Shown: positions 25,465 to 34,357, numbered from the stretch's first letter. The stretch is 64,000 nucleotides of DNA from Nitrincola iocasae (GCF_008727795.1 NZ_CP044222.1:3162001-3226000); one strand, 5' to 3'. The notes: generated from the letters alone by a model not told the origin. A program made the numbers and translations.

Positions 25465-26331
25465 GTGAAAGATCGTCTTTTTATTCTGCTGCAAACTCTG
25501 ATCCCCCAGCACTTGTTATCACGCGCTGTCGGCAAACTGGCCGATTGCCGCGTTGTGTGGATAAAGAATCTGTTTATCAGCTGGTTTCATAAACGCTATC
25601 GTGTCGACATGCTCGACGCTCAGGAAACCGATCCACTGGCTTATGCCAACTTCAACGCCTTTTTTACCCGTGCATTAAATGCAGATGCCCGTCCCATCGA
25701 CAAGGATCAGGATACGCTGGTCTCGCCAGCAGACGGCGCCGTGAGTCAAGCAGGGCCGATCGAGTATGGTCGCCTGTTTCAGGCCAAAGGGCGAAGCTAT
25801 TCGCTAACGACCTTACTAGGCGGAAATGAGTCTCGTGCCGCCGAATTTATCAATGGTAGTTTTGCCACCATTTACCTGTCTCCACGCGATTATCACCGAG
25901 TACACATGCCCATCAGCGGGGTACTGCGCGAAACTGTTTATATTCCCGGAGACCTCTGGTCAGTCAATCAGGTCACCGCCGAGCAGATAGACCAGCTGTT
26001 CGCCCGCAATGAACGCCTGGTGGCGCTGTTTGACACGGAAATCGGCCCGATGGCCATGGTACTTGTCGGGGCGATGATCGTTGCCGGTATCGAAGTCGTT
26101 TGGCAGGGGCACGTAGCTCCCATGCAAAAAACACCGCTGGTGCTGGGTAAGCGCTACGATGACAGTATCAGCCTGAGCAAAGGTGACGAGATGGGGCGCT
26201 TCAAATTGGGCTCTACTGTGATCTTACTGTTCGGCAAGGATGCCGTTGAATGGCAGAGCACACTCACCGCGGGCAGCCCTGTCACACTGGGAAGTGCAAT
26301 CGGTCGTATCAAGCAAAGCACAACGGAATAA
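25465..26331 (+). CDS. psd: Phosphatidylserine decarboxylase proenzyme
   Basis: Psd makes phosphatidylethanolamine at the inner membrane. The 288-aa proenzyme carries SPADGAVSQAG, YLSPRDYHRVHMPISG (catalytic His region), and the self-cleavage site RFKLGSTVILLFG, where cleavage before Ser creates the pyruvoyl group. The start is GTG at 25465, two bases after the HDOD gene stop. The frame has no better start and the length is normal for the family. Confidence 0.96.
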   Translation: MKDRLFILLQTLIPQHLLSRAVGKLADCRVVWIKNLFISWFHKRYRVDMLDAQETDPLAYANFNAFFTRALNADARPIDKDQDTLVSPADGAVSQAGPIEYGRLFQAKGRSYSLTTLLGGNESRAAEFINGSFATIYLSPRDYHRVHMPISGVLRETVYIPGDLWSVNQVTAEQIDQLFARNERLVALFDTEIGPMAMVLVGAMIVAGIEVVWQGHVAPMQKTPLVLGKRYDDSISLSKGDEMGRFKLGSTVILLFGKDAVEWQSTLTAGSPVTLGSAIGRIKQSTTE

Positions 26332-26405
26332 CCCCACAAGGCAGCGGATGAATCCTGTCGCATCCTTGTCTACAATAGAAGTCTTAATGATTTTTGTATC
26401 ACAGG

Positions 26406-27458
26406 ATGAATCTGGCTATGCACAGCTTTTGGCGCACACTGGCTCTACCCACTCAGTTGAGCTTTGAAGAGGTTGGTATTGTCGGACCGTTTTCCGATCC
26501 GGCCAGTGACTGCCTGTTCACACCCTTGCAGCACCAGCAGGTGATTAGGGTCGAGGGCAAAGATGCTTTCAGCTTTCTGCAGGGACAACTCAGCTGCGAC
26601 CTACGTGATATCGGCACAGAGATGACCCGACTCGGAGCACACTGCAATATCAAAGGCCATATGTTGAGTCTGTTCCGAGTGATTCAGCCTGAGGAGAGTG
26701 TTTTCTGGCTTAGAGGCAGTCAGGATCTGAGTGAAAAAGCCCTGGCACAGTTAAAAAAATACATCATATTTTCCAAAGCCACCGCTGAGATAGCTAGCGA
26801 CCTTGTTGGACTGGGCGTACAAGGAAAGGCAACTACCGCAAGGCTTAGCCAATTGGCAGGTCTACCCGCTGAGAGTTTACCCACCCAGCCGGGACAGAGT
26901 CTTCAGCTAGAGCAGATCAGCTTTGTTTGTGTCGGCAAGCAGCGCTATGAACTTTGGGCTGAAGCAGCCGCACTAAAACCCCTGCTAACTAAACTTCAGG
27001 CGACTGCCGCAGTAATGCCTCTGCAACAATGGCTGCTAAGTGATATTCAGGCAGGTATCCCCGATCTGCGACAGGAAACGTCCGAAGCCTTTATTCCACA
27101 GATGACCAACCTGCAGGAGTTTGAGGGGATCAGTTTTCGCAAAGGCTGTTATACCGGACAGGAGATTATCACGCGTCTACAGCATCGTGGCCAATTGAAG
27201 CGCCCTATGTATCGCGCCCGGGTGCAGAGCAAAACCCTACCCCTTCCGGGCACACCGCTGCACTGTGATGACAAAGATGGCATAGGTCAGGTAGTACTGG
27301 CGGCTGAAACCGGACGGGCCGGTGAATTTGAGTTGCTAGCAGTGATACTGAAGGCACGCGCCGAGACTGACACAGTATTGCTGCCGGATCAGAGCCCACT
27401 GCAACTGTTAGAGCTTCCTTACAGCCTGGATGCCCGGCTGTTTGAAAGTAAACGCTGA
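26406..27458 (+). CDS. ygfZ: Folate-binding Fe-S cluster repair protein YgfZ
   Basis: YgfZ supports assembly or repair of some iron-sulphur enzymes in a folate-dependent way and belongs to the GcvT-like family. The diagnostic motif KGCYTGQEIITRLQHRGQLK is present (residues ~243-262). I place the start at ATG 26406 behind an AGG rather than at the upstream TTG (26394); ATG 26418 is also possible. QGQLSCDLRDI near the N-terminus and the GcvT-like C-terminal barrel (GTPLHCDDKDGIGQVVLAAE) are as expected. It is convergent with ung, 0 bases apart. Confidence 0.93.
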   Translation: MNLAMHSFWRTLALPTQLSFEEVGIVGPFSDPASDCLFTPLQHQQVIRVEGKDAFSFLQGQLSCDLRDIGTEMTRLGAHCNIKGHMLSLFRVIQPEESVFWLRGSQDLSEKALAQLKKYIIFSKATAEIASDLVGLGVQGKATTARLSQLAGLPAESLPTQPGQSLQLEQISFVCVGKQRYELWAEAAALKPLLTKLQATAAVMPLQQWLLSDIQAGIPDLRQETSEAFIPQMTNLQEFEGISFRKGCYTGQEIITRLQHRGQLKRPMYRARVQSKTLPLPGTPLHCDDKDGIGQVVLAAETGRAGEFELLAVILKARAETDTVLLPDQSPLQLLELPYSLDARLFESKR

Positions 27459-28142
27459 TCAAACCAGTGCAGGCAACTGCCAATTGATCGGCGCGCGTCC
27501 CTGTTCAATCAGCCATTGATTGGCCTGACTGAAGTGACGACACCCCAGAAATCCGCGATGGGCCGAAAGCGGTGAGGGGTGTGGCGCCTTAAGTACCAAA
27601 TGACGTTGCCTATCGATACCTGCACCTTTTTTCTGGGCGTAACTGCCCCAGAGCATAAACACCACCCGATCACATTGCTGATTAACCACCTCAACCACTT
27701 TGTCGGTGAAGGTCTCCCAGCCCTGGCCCTGATGTGCATTGGCCTGCCCCTGTTCAACTGTGAGCACGGCGTTAAGCAGCAGCACACCCTGAGCCGCCCA
27801 ACTGTCCAAAAATCCATGCCCAGGGGGCTGAATCCCCAAATCGGCCTGCAGCTCTTTGTAAATATTCTGCAGCGACGGTGGAATACGCACACCCGGCTTC
27901 ACCGAGAAACACAAACCGTGTGCCTGCCCCGGTTGATGGTAAGGGTCCTGTCCGAGAATCACCACGCTCACCCGCTCTGGCGGCGTAGCCTCCAGAGCAT
28001 GAAACCAGTCAGACGACGGCGGAAAAATCACTTTATGTCGATCTTTTTCCGCGCGCAGAAACTGTTTCAGCGCCTGCATATAGGGCTTCTGAAACTCCTC
28101 ATCCAGATAAGGCTTCCAGCTCGGCGCGCTTTCCAGTGCCAT
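27459..28142 (-). CDS. ung: Uracil-DNA glycosylase
   Basis: This enzyme removes uracil from DNA at the start of base-excision repair. The 227-aa family 1 enzyme shows VVILGQDPYHQPGQAHGLCF with the catalytic Asp, LLLNAVLTVEQGQANAH, and the HPSPLSAHRGFLGCRHFS loop with the catalytic His. It follows lysS by three bases in the prfB-lysS-ung operon. Confidence 0.97.
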   Translation of the reverse strand: MALESAPSWKPYLDEEFQKPYMQALKQFLRAEKDRHKVIFPPSSDWFHALEATPPERVSVVILGQDPYHQPGQAHGLCFSVKPGVRIPPSLQNIYKELQADLGIQPPGHGFLDSWAAQGVLLLNAVLTVEQGQANAHQGQGWETFTDKVVEVVNQQCDRVVFMLWGSYAQKKGAGIDRQRHLVLKAPHPSPLSAHRGFLGCRHFSQANQWLIEQGRAPINWQLPALV

Positions 28143-28145
28143 GGT

Positions 28146-29651
28146 TTAACCGCGCGGCCGCATGGCGGGGAACAACACGACATCACGAATAGACGGTGAA
28201 TCGGTAAACAACATCACCAAACGGTCAATCCCTATACCTTCACCGGCAGTGGGTGGCAGACCATATTCCAGCGCATTGATATAATCAGCATCGTAATGCA
28301 TGGCTTCATCGTCACCGGCATCTTTTTCCGCCACTTGTCGGCGAAAACGCTCAGCCTGATCTTCGGCATCGTTAAGCTCCGAGAAACCATTGGCCAGCTC
28401 TCGACCACCGACAAAGAACTCAAAGCGGTCAGTAACATGTGCATCATGGTCACTTAGGCGTGCCAGTGGGCTAACCTCAGTAGGATATTCGGTGATAAAG
28501 GTGGGCTGATCCAGATGATGCTCTACAGTTTTATCAAAGATTTCCATCTGGATACGGCCGAGCCCCCAGTTGTCCATCAAGTTGATATGCAAACGCTCAG
28601 CGATCTGGCGAGCCGCATGCTCATCGGCCAAAGCCTCAGGTTTGATGTCCGGATTGTAGTGCAAAATGGAATCAAACACGCTGATGCGACGGAAAGGCTG
28701 ACTCAAGTCATATTCAAAGGCTTCCAGCACCTCACCGTCTTCATTACGGATGGTATTGGTCAGGGTGGTGGTACCGAGAATATCCTGGGCCAAAGTGCGC
28801 AGCATATCTTCGGTCAAGTCCATCAGGTCATGATAGTCGGCATAGGCCTGATAGAATTCAATCATGGTGAATTCCGGATTATGCCGGGTAGACAAGCCTT
28901 CATTACGGAAATTACGGTTAATTTCGAAAACCCGCTCAAACCCGCCAACGACCAAACGCTTCAGATAGAGTTCTGGTGCGATACGCAGGTACATTTGCAG
29001 ATCCAGCGCATTGTGATGGGTGACAAACGGACGTGCCGTGGCGCCGCCGGGAATACTGTGCAGCATCGGCGTTTCGGCTTCGATAAAACGACGTGCTGCA
29101 AGATACTGGCGTATGCCGGACACGATCTTTGAACGTACTTCGAACACCCGACGCGAATGTTCATTAGTGATTAAATCGACATAGCGCTGACGGTAGCGCA
29201 TTTCGGTATCCTGCAAGCCCTTGTGCTTTTCCGGCAAGGGTCGCAGGCTTTTAGTCAGTAATTCATTCTCTGCCATATCCACATACAGATCGCCCTTGCC
29301 TGACTTATGCAGTATCCCACGCACACCGATAATATCGCCAAGGTCCAGGGATTTGGCAAAAGGGCGTGCAGCTTTATTTACATACAGCTGAATCCGGCCA
29401 CTCATGTCCTGAAGTACCATAAACGCGCCACGGTTGAGCATGACGCGTCCGGCGACCGCGACCAGATTACCCTCGGCTTCCAGCACTTCTTTGGTTTTAT
29501 CCCCATGCGCCGCCTGCAGGTCAGCCGCATAGCTGTCACGTCTAAAGGTATTAGGAAACGCACCACCCTGCTGTTCACGTAACTGGCGCAGTTTTTCACG
29601 ACGCTCAGCAATCAGGCGGTTTTCATCTTGCGGTTGATTCACTTCGGACAT
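28146..29651 (-). CDS. lysS: Lysyl-tRNA synthetase, class II
   Basis: LysS charges tRNA-Lys; two tRNA-Lys(TTT) genes lie in this window. The 501-aa protein has an N-terminal OB fold for the anticodon (VAVAGRVMLNRGAFMVLQDM). The class II motifs follow: motif 2 FEINRNFRNEGLSTRHNPEF, motif 3 GEGIGIDRLVMLFTD, and the insertion TPMLHSIPGGATARPF. It lies 35 bases after prfB, the conserved prfB-lysS pair. Confidence 0.98.
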   Translation of the reverse strand: MSEVNQPQDENRLIAERREKLRQLREQQGGAFPNTFRRDSYAADLQAAHGDKTKEVLEAEGNLVAVAGRVMLNRGAFMVLQDMSGRIQLYVNKAARPFAKSLDLGDIIGVRGILHKSGKGDLYVDMAENELLTKSLRPLPEKHKGLQDTEMRYRQRYVDLITNEHSRRVFEVRSKIVSGIRQYLAARRFIEAETPMLHSIPGGATARPFVTHHNALDLQMYLRIAPELYLKRLVVGGFERVFEINRNFRNEGLSTRHNPEFTMIEFYQAYADYHDLMDLTEDMLRTLAQDILGTTTLTNTIRNEDGEVLEAFEYDLSQPFRRISVFDSILHYNPDIKPEALADEHAARQIAERLHINLMDNWGLGRIQMEIFDKTVEHHLDQPTFITEYPTEVSPLARLSDHDAHVTDRFEFFVGGRELANGFSELNDAEDQAERFRRQVAEKDAGDDEAMHYDADYINALEYGLPPTAGEGIGIDRLVMLFTDSPSIRDVVLFPAMRPRG

Positions 29652-29686
29652 GAAGTTATTACCCTAGTCTGTAAATTATCGATTAA

Positions 29687-30781
29687 TCAGAGGCCGGCTT
29701 TCAGGCTTGCTACAATGAACTGATCCAGATCACCGTCCAACACACGATCGCAGTTGGAGGTCTGTACATGGGTGCGCAGATCTTTGATACGCTGATCATC
29801 CAGCACGTAGGAACGTATCTGGCTACCCCAGCCGATATCCGCCTTGGAATCTTCCAACTCCTGGGCGGCGGCATTACGTTTCAGCATTTCCATTTCATAC
29901 AGCTTTGAGCGCAACTGCTTCATACATACATCACGGTTCTGATGCTGTGAGCGGGCCGACTGGCTTTGCACCACGATACCCGAGGGCTCATGAGTAATAC
30001 GCACGGCCGACTCGGTACGGTTAACATGCTGACCACCCGCCCCGGAGGCGCGGTAGACATCGACACGCAGATCCGCCGGATTAATCTCGATATCGATATT
30101 GTCATCGATTTCCGGTGACACAAACACCGAAGCAAAGGAGGTATGGCGACGACCACCTGAGTCAAAGGGTGACTTACGTACCAGACGGTGTACACCCGTT
30201 TCCGTACGCAACCACCCAAAGGCATATTCGCCTTCAAAGCGGATGGTGGCACTTTTGATGCCAGCCACATCACCATCGGATACTTCAATCAACTCTGTTT
30301 TGAAGCCCTTGTCTTCACCCCAGCGCAGGTACATGCGTAACATGATGTTGGCCCAGTCCTGGGCTTCAGTGCCGCCCGATCCGGACTGGATATCCACAAA
30401 CGCATTGTTTGCATCTGCTTCACCGGAAAACATCCGACGGAACTCCAGATCATCCAGCTTTTTACCCAACGCACTGACTTCAGCTTCAACTTCGGTGACG
30501 GTTTCCTGGTCATCTTCTTCAACGGCCAGATCAAGCAGATCACGCGCATCGCTGATGCCGGAAACCAGTTCATCCAGCGTTTCAACCGTGGTACTAAGAC
30601 TGTTGCGCTCACGGCCTAACTGCTGTGCATTCTCCGGATTATTCCATATATCCGGATTCTCAAGTTCGCGCTCCACCTCTTCAAGACGCTCACGTTTGCC
30701 ATCGTAATCAAGATAACGTTTCAGCGTAGTGGTTCGCTCATCAAAGTCTTTAAGACTGTTAAGAATCGGATTGATTTCCAT
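29687..30781 (-). CDS. prfB: Peptide chain release factor 2, without programmed frameshift
   Basis: RF2 ends translation at UGA and UAA. The 364-aa protein has the SPF anticodon-like tripeptide (VRKSPFDSGGRRHTSF) and the catalytic GGQ in GAGGQHVNRTESAVRI. In most relatives the gene needs a +1 frameshift at CTT-TGA near codon 25. Here codons 22-27 read CGT TAT CTT GAT TAC GAT, so the frame is continuous and the in-frame stop and internal AGGGGG are missing. RF2 therefore cannot autoregulate in the classical way. Start ATG 30781 gives MEINPILNSLKDFDERT, matching the usual N-terminus. Confidence 0.97.
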   Translation of the reverse strand: MEINPILNSLKDFDERTTTLKRYLDYDGKRERLEEVERELENPDIWNNPENAQQLGRERNSLSTTVETLDELVSGISDARDLLDLAVEEDDQETVTEVEAEVSALGKKLDDLEFRRMFSGEADANNAFVDIQSGSGGTEAQDWANIMLRMYLRWGEDKGFKTELIEVSDGDVAGIKSATIRFEGEYAFGWLRTETGVHRLVRKSPFDSGGRRHTSFASVFVSPEIDDNIDIEINPADLRVDVYRASGAGGQHVNRTESAVRITHEPSGIVVQSQSARSQHQNRDVCMKQLRSKLYEMEMLKRNAAAQELEDSKADIGWGSQIRSYVLDDQRIKDLRTHVQTSNCDRVLDGDLDQFIVASLKAGL

Positions 30782-30886
30782 TTTAGAACCTAGAACTCCG
30801 GCATTGGCAAAAAAGAGAGCTATTCTAACTGATATCGGGGATTGATTGAATCTACTGAGCAGAGTTTAAACAAGGTGTTTAAACAA

Positions 30887-30910
30887 ATGGAGCAGCCAAA
30901 GCTGCTCCAG
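30887..30910 (-). terminator. Probable terminator of the cytochrome c' gene
   Basis: An 8-bp stem, GGAGCAGC-CAAA-GCTGCTCC (30889-30896, 30901-30908), lies 21 bases past the stop. On the minus strand it is followed by ATTTGTTT, a weak U tract. Confidence 0.6.
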
Positions 30911-30929
30911 AAATCAGGCGAATTGAACT

Positions 30930-31364
30930 TCAGTCGCGGAAATTATCGTGACAGCCTTTGCAGGTTTTACCCATCTCACCTACAGCAGGACGCAGTGCTT
31001 CAAGAGTTCCGACTTCGGCAGCAGACACCAGTTCAGCACTAACTTGTTGAAATTTTTCCATGCCACCGCTGAACTGATCCCAGTTTGACCAGATATCAGC
31101 TTTAGCATCCCCTCCTTCGGTGCCTTCAGCAAAGCCTTCCTCAGCCATATGACTCATGGCATTCACCTGGCGAGCATGATGCAAAGCGGCATCCGCATCA
31201 TACGCCAACTCCCCTTTCGCCATACCACCCAGGGGATCCATGTGCCATTTGGTCACGTTAAAAACCGACTGACGATATTCAATCGATTTTTCGGCATCTG
31301 CCAGCACAGTTCCCGCAGTAAATAGTAAAGATACAGTCAGACAGGTCAATGTAAGCTTCTTCAT
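30930..31364 (-). CDS. Cytochrome c' (class II c-type cytochrome)
   Basis: This is a periplasmic high-spin haem protein of the four-helix cytochrome c' type, a family linked to NO binding and tolerance. The 144-aa precursor starts with a clear signal peptide (MKKLTLTCLTVSLLFTAGTV, cleavage after LADA or ALA-like site). The haem-binding motif CKGCH lies near the C-terminus, the hallmark of class II. The helices between are rich in Glu/Ala. It has its own terminator and stands between prfB and the flavodoxin gene, both on the minus strand. The exact ligand cannot be told from sequence. Confidence 0.85.
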   Translation of the reverse strand: MKKLTLTCLTVSLLFTAGTVLADAEKSIEYRQSVFNVTKWHMDPLGGMAKGELAYDADAALHHARQVNAMSHMAEEGFAEGTEGGDAKADIWSNWDQFSGGMEKFQQVSAELVSAAEVGTLEALRPAVGEMGKTCKGCHDNFRD

Positions 31365-31443
31365 GATTCAATCCTTTATTTCATTAACAGATTATAGGTT
31401 GCAACATCACAGCATAAGAATGAACTAATATACACAGCTCAGT

Positions 31444-31971
31444 TTAACTCGCTTGTATGACATTGCAAACATCAACCAACCATTTTTGCAGACGCTCGTC
31501 TGTCAGCCCTGACTGACCATCCTCATCCAATGCCAGGCCGACAAATTGCTGTCCATCTTCAGTCAAGGCTTTTGATGCTTCAAAATCATAACCTTCTACA
31601 GACCAATAACCGAGCATCTGTGCACCAGTGTTACGTAATAAATCATGAAGCGCCCCCATGGCATCCTGAAACCACTCACCATAACCTATCTGATCGCCCA
31701 GACCGAACAAGGCTATCTGAACGCCGCTCAGGTCCATCTGGCCTAATGCATCCCAGTGCACAGCCCAGTCTTCCTGAAGCTCACCAAAATCCCAGGTAGG
31801 TATTCCCATGATCATATATTTGTAAGCGGGTATAGCCACCAGACCTTCAACCGCAATATCATGTAACCGGGCTCGCCCGGCAAGTAGCTCGGCTATTTTC
31901 TCTGCCACCAACTCGGTGTTACCGGTGGTGCTGGCATAAAAAACTCCAATTGGCTCTTCGATCGTCTGCAT
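31444..31971 (-). CDS. fldA: Long-chain flavodoxin
   Basis: Flavodoxin is an FMN electron carrier. The phosphate loop reads VFYASTTGNTELVAEKIAEL, followed by YMIMGIPTWDFGELQEDW for the isoalloxazine ring, and FGLGDQIGYGEWFQDAMGAL with the ~20-residue long-chain insertion. The final helix DERLQKWLVDV is typical. I choose ATG 31971, which overlaps the phasin stop (TGATG), rather than the GTG one codon earlier. The overlap implies translational coupling to the phasin gene. Confidence 0.88.
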   Translation of the reverse strand: MQTIEEPIGVFYASTTGNTELVAEKIAELLAGRARLHDIAVEGLVAIPAYKYMIMGIPTWDFGELQEDWAVHWDALGQMDLSGVQIALFGLGDQIGYGEWFQDAMGALHDLLRNTGAQMLGYWSVEGYDFEASKALTEDGQQFVGLALDEDGQSGLTDERLQKWLVDVCNVIQAS

Positions 31972-32300
31972 CACAAGGTGTCAGACGCCTTATTGACAGA
32001 ACCACGCGCCAGTTTTTCCATGGAGCTGCGTGCCTCACTCAGGGCTTTCATATTCTGTTCATTTGCGGCACGCAAAGTCTGCTCCAGATCTTTTGCATAT
32101 GCTTGTTGCAACTCAATCAAATCAACCGGTGTCTTACACTTCTGTAGATCAGCCGTCTGCTGCATAGTCGCTTCAAGACAAGCTTTGGTACATTCCATTT
32201 GATGGCGAGTCAGATCTTCCAACATACGTGTCTGGATATTCACCAGATCTTTAAAAGGTTCCATCGACTCAGTCATCTGTTTTGTCATATCCTGAAACAT
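31971..32300 (-). CDS. Phasin family protein
   Basis: The 109-aa helical, amphipathic protein (MFQDMTKQMTESMEPFKDLV, LIELQQAYAKDLEQTLRAAN) resembles Phasin_2 proteins, which coat polyhydroxyalkanoate granules. ATG 32300 follows AAGGAGAATAACT, a strong Shine-Dalgarno; the longer frame from 32318 has none. It has two Cys in the middle, unusual for a phasin. The gene ends inside the flavodoxin start. No PHA synthase gene is in the window, so a granule role is inferred from the family only. Confidence 0.75.
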   Translation of the reverse strand: MFQDMTKQMTESMEPFKDLVNIQTRMLEDLTRHQMECTKACLEATMQQTADLQKCKTPVDLIELQQAYAKDLEQTLRAANEQNMKALSEARSSMEKLARGSVNKASDTL

Positions 32301-32441
32301 AGTTATTCTCCTTAACAAAAAAATGCTTGCGCTGTGTGTTACAGTTTAACGCTATTCCAACTATTTTTCATGCTGATCAGGAACCCGTGACAAGTTCTAT
32401 GATCCCACTTTACAATGAATTACCCGCAACAGGAGCTGTCC

Positions 32442-32834
32442 ATGCGCATTTTACATACTATGTTACGTGTCGGAAATCTGGAAAAGTCTCTGCAATTTTA
32501 CACCGATATTCTTGGTATGCAGCTATTGCGTCAGAAAGACTACCCTGAAGGTCGCTTCACCCTGGCATTTGTCGGCTATGGTGATGAGGCCAGCAACAGC
32601 GTATTGGAATTGACACATAACTGGGATACCCATGAGTACAACCTGGGTGAAGGCTATGGTCACATTGCCATAGAAGTGGATGATGTTTATGCCGCCTGTG
32701 ACCAAATCAAAAGCAAGGGCGGCGAAGTTGTCAGGGAAGCGGGCCCGATGAAACACGGCAAGAGCATTCTTGCATTTGTGCGTGATCCCGATGGTTATAT
32801 GGTAGAGCTGCTGAGCACTGAAAGAAAAGACTGA
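32442..32834 (+). CDS. gloA: Lactoylglutathione lyase (glyoxalase I)
   Basis: GloA isomerises the methylglyoxal-glutathione hemithioacetal. The 130-aa protein has the four metal ligands in the expected places: His5 (RILHTMLRVG), Glu in SVLELTHNW, His in YGHIAIEVDD and Glu in YMVELLSTE. The short chain without the eukaryotic insert suggests the Ni/Co-type bacterial enzyme. The start at ATG 32442 is backed by AGGAG six bases upstream; nine further codons are open before it. Confidence 0.95.
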   Translation: MRILHTMLRVGNLEKSLQFYTDILGMQLLRQKDYPEGRFTLAFVGYGDEASNSVLELTHNWDTHEYNLGEGYGHIAIEVDDVYAACDQIKSKGGEVVREAGPMKHGKSILAFVRDPDGYMVELLSTERKD

Positions 32835-32949
32835 CACTGATCAAGTATCCGGAGTGCTGACAGTCAATTTTTTTGCTAATATTCGCAGCAACTAGAAACA
32901 TTGATCCACCCTGCCAAAGAATCGGCAGGTATTTGCTGCTTCTGAGAAG

Positions 32950-32973
32950 GGCCTTATCCCGATGGTTAAGGCC
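32950..32973 (+). terminator. Possible terminator after gloA
   Basis: The 7-bp stem GGCCTTA/TAAGGCC has a 10-base loop and is followed by ATTTGCTATTT. It lies in the 180-base gloA-Sel1 gap. Confidence 0.4.
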
Positions 32974-33014
32974 ATTTGCTATTTATCCCGGTAAAGACGA
33001 AGGGTTTACTTTGA

Positions 33015-33815
33015 ATGAAAAAATCAACTTTCATTGCAGCAGCAGGACTTATGCTGACACTGCACATGGGGTCCGTCAGTGCTGACACACTTCAGGATGC
33101 CAGAGATGCCATTGAATCTGAGAATTACACAGTAGCACTGGAACAACTCCAACTACTGGCCAGAGAAGGCAGCCTGGATGCCAACATCCTGCTTGGGCAG
33201 ATGTATGAAAATGGCTGGGGTGTGGAGGTCGATGAAGAAGAGGCTGCTCGACTCTATCGCATCGGTGCCAACCAGGGTCACCTTGATAGCGTAACCAGCT
33301 TGCGGGCATTACAGAATAAAGCGTTTGCCAAAGAGTACAGTCAGCTATTGCCTTTGGCTGAAGCCGGTAACAGCGAAGCACAAAACCGGGTTGGCGAAAT
33401 GCTCGAATTTGGCCAGGGCGTTGAACGCAATAAACTGGAAGCCTTCGCTTGGTACCAACGCGCTGCTGATCAAGGTGAAATTTCCGCCTGGCATAACTTA
33501 GGTCGCAGCTACAATTTTGGTACAGGCGTAGATCAGGATTTTGAAGTGGCAGAAGATTGGTACCGTCGAGCAGCAGATCGTGGATACACTAAATCTCTGT
33601 TTTTTCTAGGCACCCTTTATGCCACTGACCATGGTATTGATACCAGTTACAACAGCGATATTATCGCTTATGCCTGGTTACAGAATGCCGCCGAACTGGG
33701 TGACCAAACCGCGCGACCTATCGCTGAACGTCTGTTACTTAAACTGGACGATGAGCAAGAAAAAACTGCAAAACAACTGGCTGAACGCTACAAAACGCAG
33801 TACATCAACCCCTAG
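33015..33815 (+). CDS. Exported Sel1-repeat (SLR/TPR-like) protein
   Basis: The 266-aa protein has a signal peptide (residues 1-23, MKKSTFIAAAGLMLTLHMGS VSA). About five Sel1-like repeats follow, with the pattern A..LG..Y..G.GV..D...A..WY..AA..G. Examples are ANILLGQMYENGWGVEVDEE, AQNRVGEMLEFGQGVERNKL and WHNLGRSYNFGTGVDQDFEV. Such proteins serve as periplasmic scaffolds. There is no enzymatic motif. It is followed by a perfect hairpin and then the RDD gene. The specific role is unknown. Confidence 0.85.
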   Translation: MKKSTFIAAAGLMLTLHMGSVSADTLQDARDAIESENYTVALEQLQLLAREGSLDANILLGQMYENGWGVEVDEEEAARLYRIGANQGHLDSVTSLRALQNKAFAKEYSQLLPLAEAGNSEAQNRVGEMLEFGQGVERNKLEAFAWYQRAADQGEISAWHNLGRSYNFGTGVDQDFEVAEDWYRRAADRGYTKSLFFLGTLYATDHGIDTSYNSDIIAYAWLQNAAELGDQTARPIAERLLLKLDDEQEKTAKQLAERYKTQYINP

Positions 33816-33821
33816 ACTTTT

Positions 33822-33851
33822 CTGGCAAGCGACCTAAAGGTCGCTTGCCAG
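33822..33851. terminator. Perfect 13-bp hairpin after the Sel1 gene
   Basis: CTGGCAAGCGACC-TAAA-GGTCGCTTGCCAG is perfect, but there is no T run after it on the plus strand, and on the minus strand it is followed by AAAAG. It may work as a U-less terminator or mRNA 3'-end stabiliser. Confidence 0.55.
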
Positions 33852-33882
33852 TCACTCCTCAATACGATCAGGAACACACCCA

Positions 33883-34350
33883 ATGAACAGCCCGGCTAAA
33901 CGTCCTTTCCGGACTGATGTCCCTGGAATCCGCCCCGCCTCCTTGATAAAGCGCCTAATGGCTATGCTATACGACTTCATGCTGATTTTGGCAATATGGG
34001 TAGTTACCGGCTTTGTTGCGGTGGCACTCAATGATGGTGAAGCGGTGGAAGGCCCCTTGTTTAAGACCGCACTATTCTGCTTAACTTTTCTATTTTTTGG
34101 TTACTTCTGGACCCGTCTTGGGCAAACATTAGGCATGCAGGCCTGGCGCCTGAGAGTACAAACACTGGATGGCTACCACCTCAGTTGGAGTCGTGCACTG
34201 ATGCGCTTTATGCTGGCGATCATCTCTTTTATTCCACTCGGACTGGGATATTTGTGGATACTGTTCAGTGATGAAAAGCTCGCCTGGCATGACAAACTTT
34301 CAGAAAGCTGCATTGTACAACTTCCAAAAACGCCCAAGAAAAATGATTGA
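33883..34350 (+). CDS. RDD-family membrane protein
   Basis: The 155-aa inner-membrane protein has the RDD domain. Its conserved Arg and Asp residues lie in PASLIKRLMAMLYDFMLILA, then FGYFWTRLGQTLGMQAWRLR and WSRALMRFMLAIISF. Three hydrophobic helices can be placed at ~28-50, ~62-82 and ~106-128. Family function is not settled; some members influence Na+/H+ exchange. It is convergent with lptG, seven bases apart. Confidence 0.85.
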   Translation: MNSPAKRPFRTDVPGIRPASLIKRLMAMLYDFMLILAIWVVTGFVAVALNDGEAVEGPLFKTALFCLTFLFFGYFWTRLGQTLGMQAWRLRVQTLDGYHLSWSRALMRFMLAIISFIPLGLGYLWILFSDEKLAWHDKLSESCIVQLPKTPKKND

Positions 34351-34357
34351 AGATCCC

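Noticed and set aside
27579..28199. 206-aa frame antisense to ung and the end of lysS
   Set aside because: It is opposite two well-supported genes and has no translation signal or recognisable motif.
28515..29132. 205-aa frame antisense to lysS
   Set aside because: It lies entirely within a conserved gene and has no supporting features.
30099..30707. 202-aa Ser/Arg-rich frame antisense to prfB
   Set aside because: The Ser-rich composition is a codon-bias artefact of the opposite strand of a conserved gene.
30864..30884. GTTTAAAC twice, as an inverted pair beside prfB
   Set aside because: Each half is itself a palindrome in AT-rich DNA; no partner gene or known operator supports a function.
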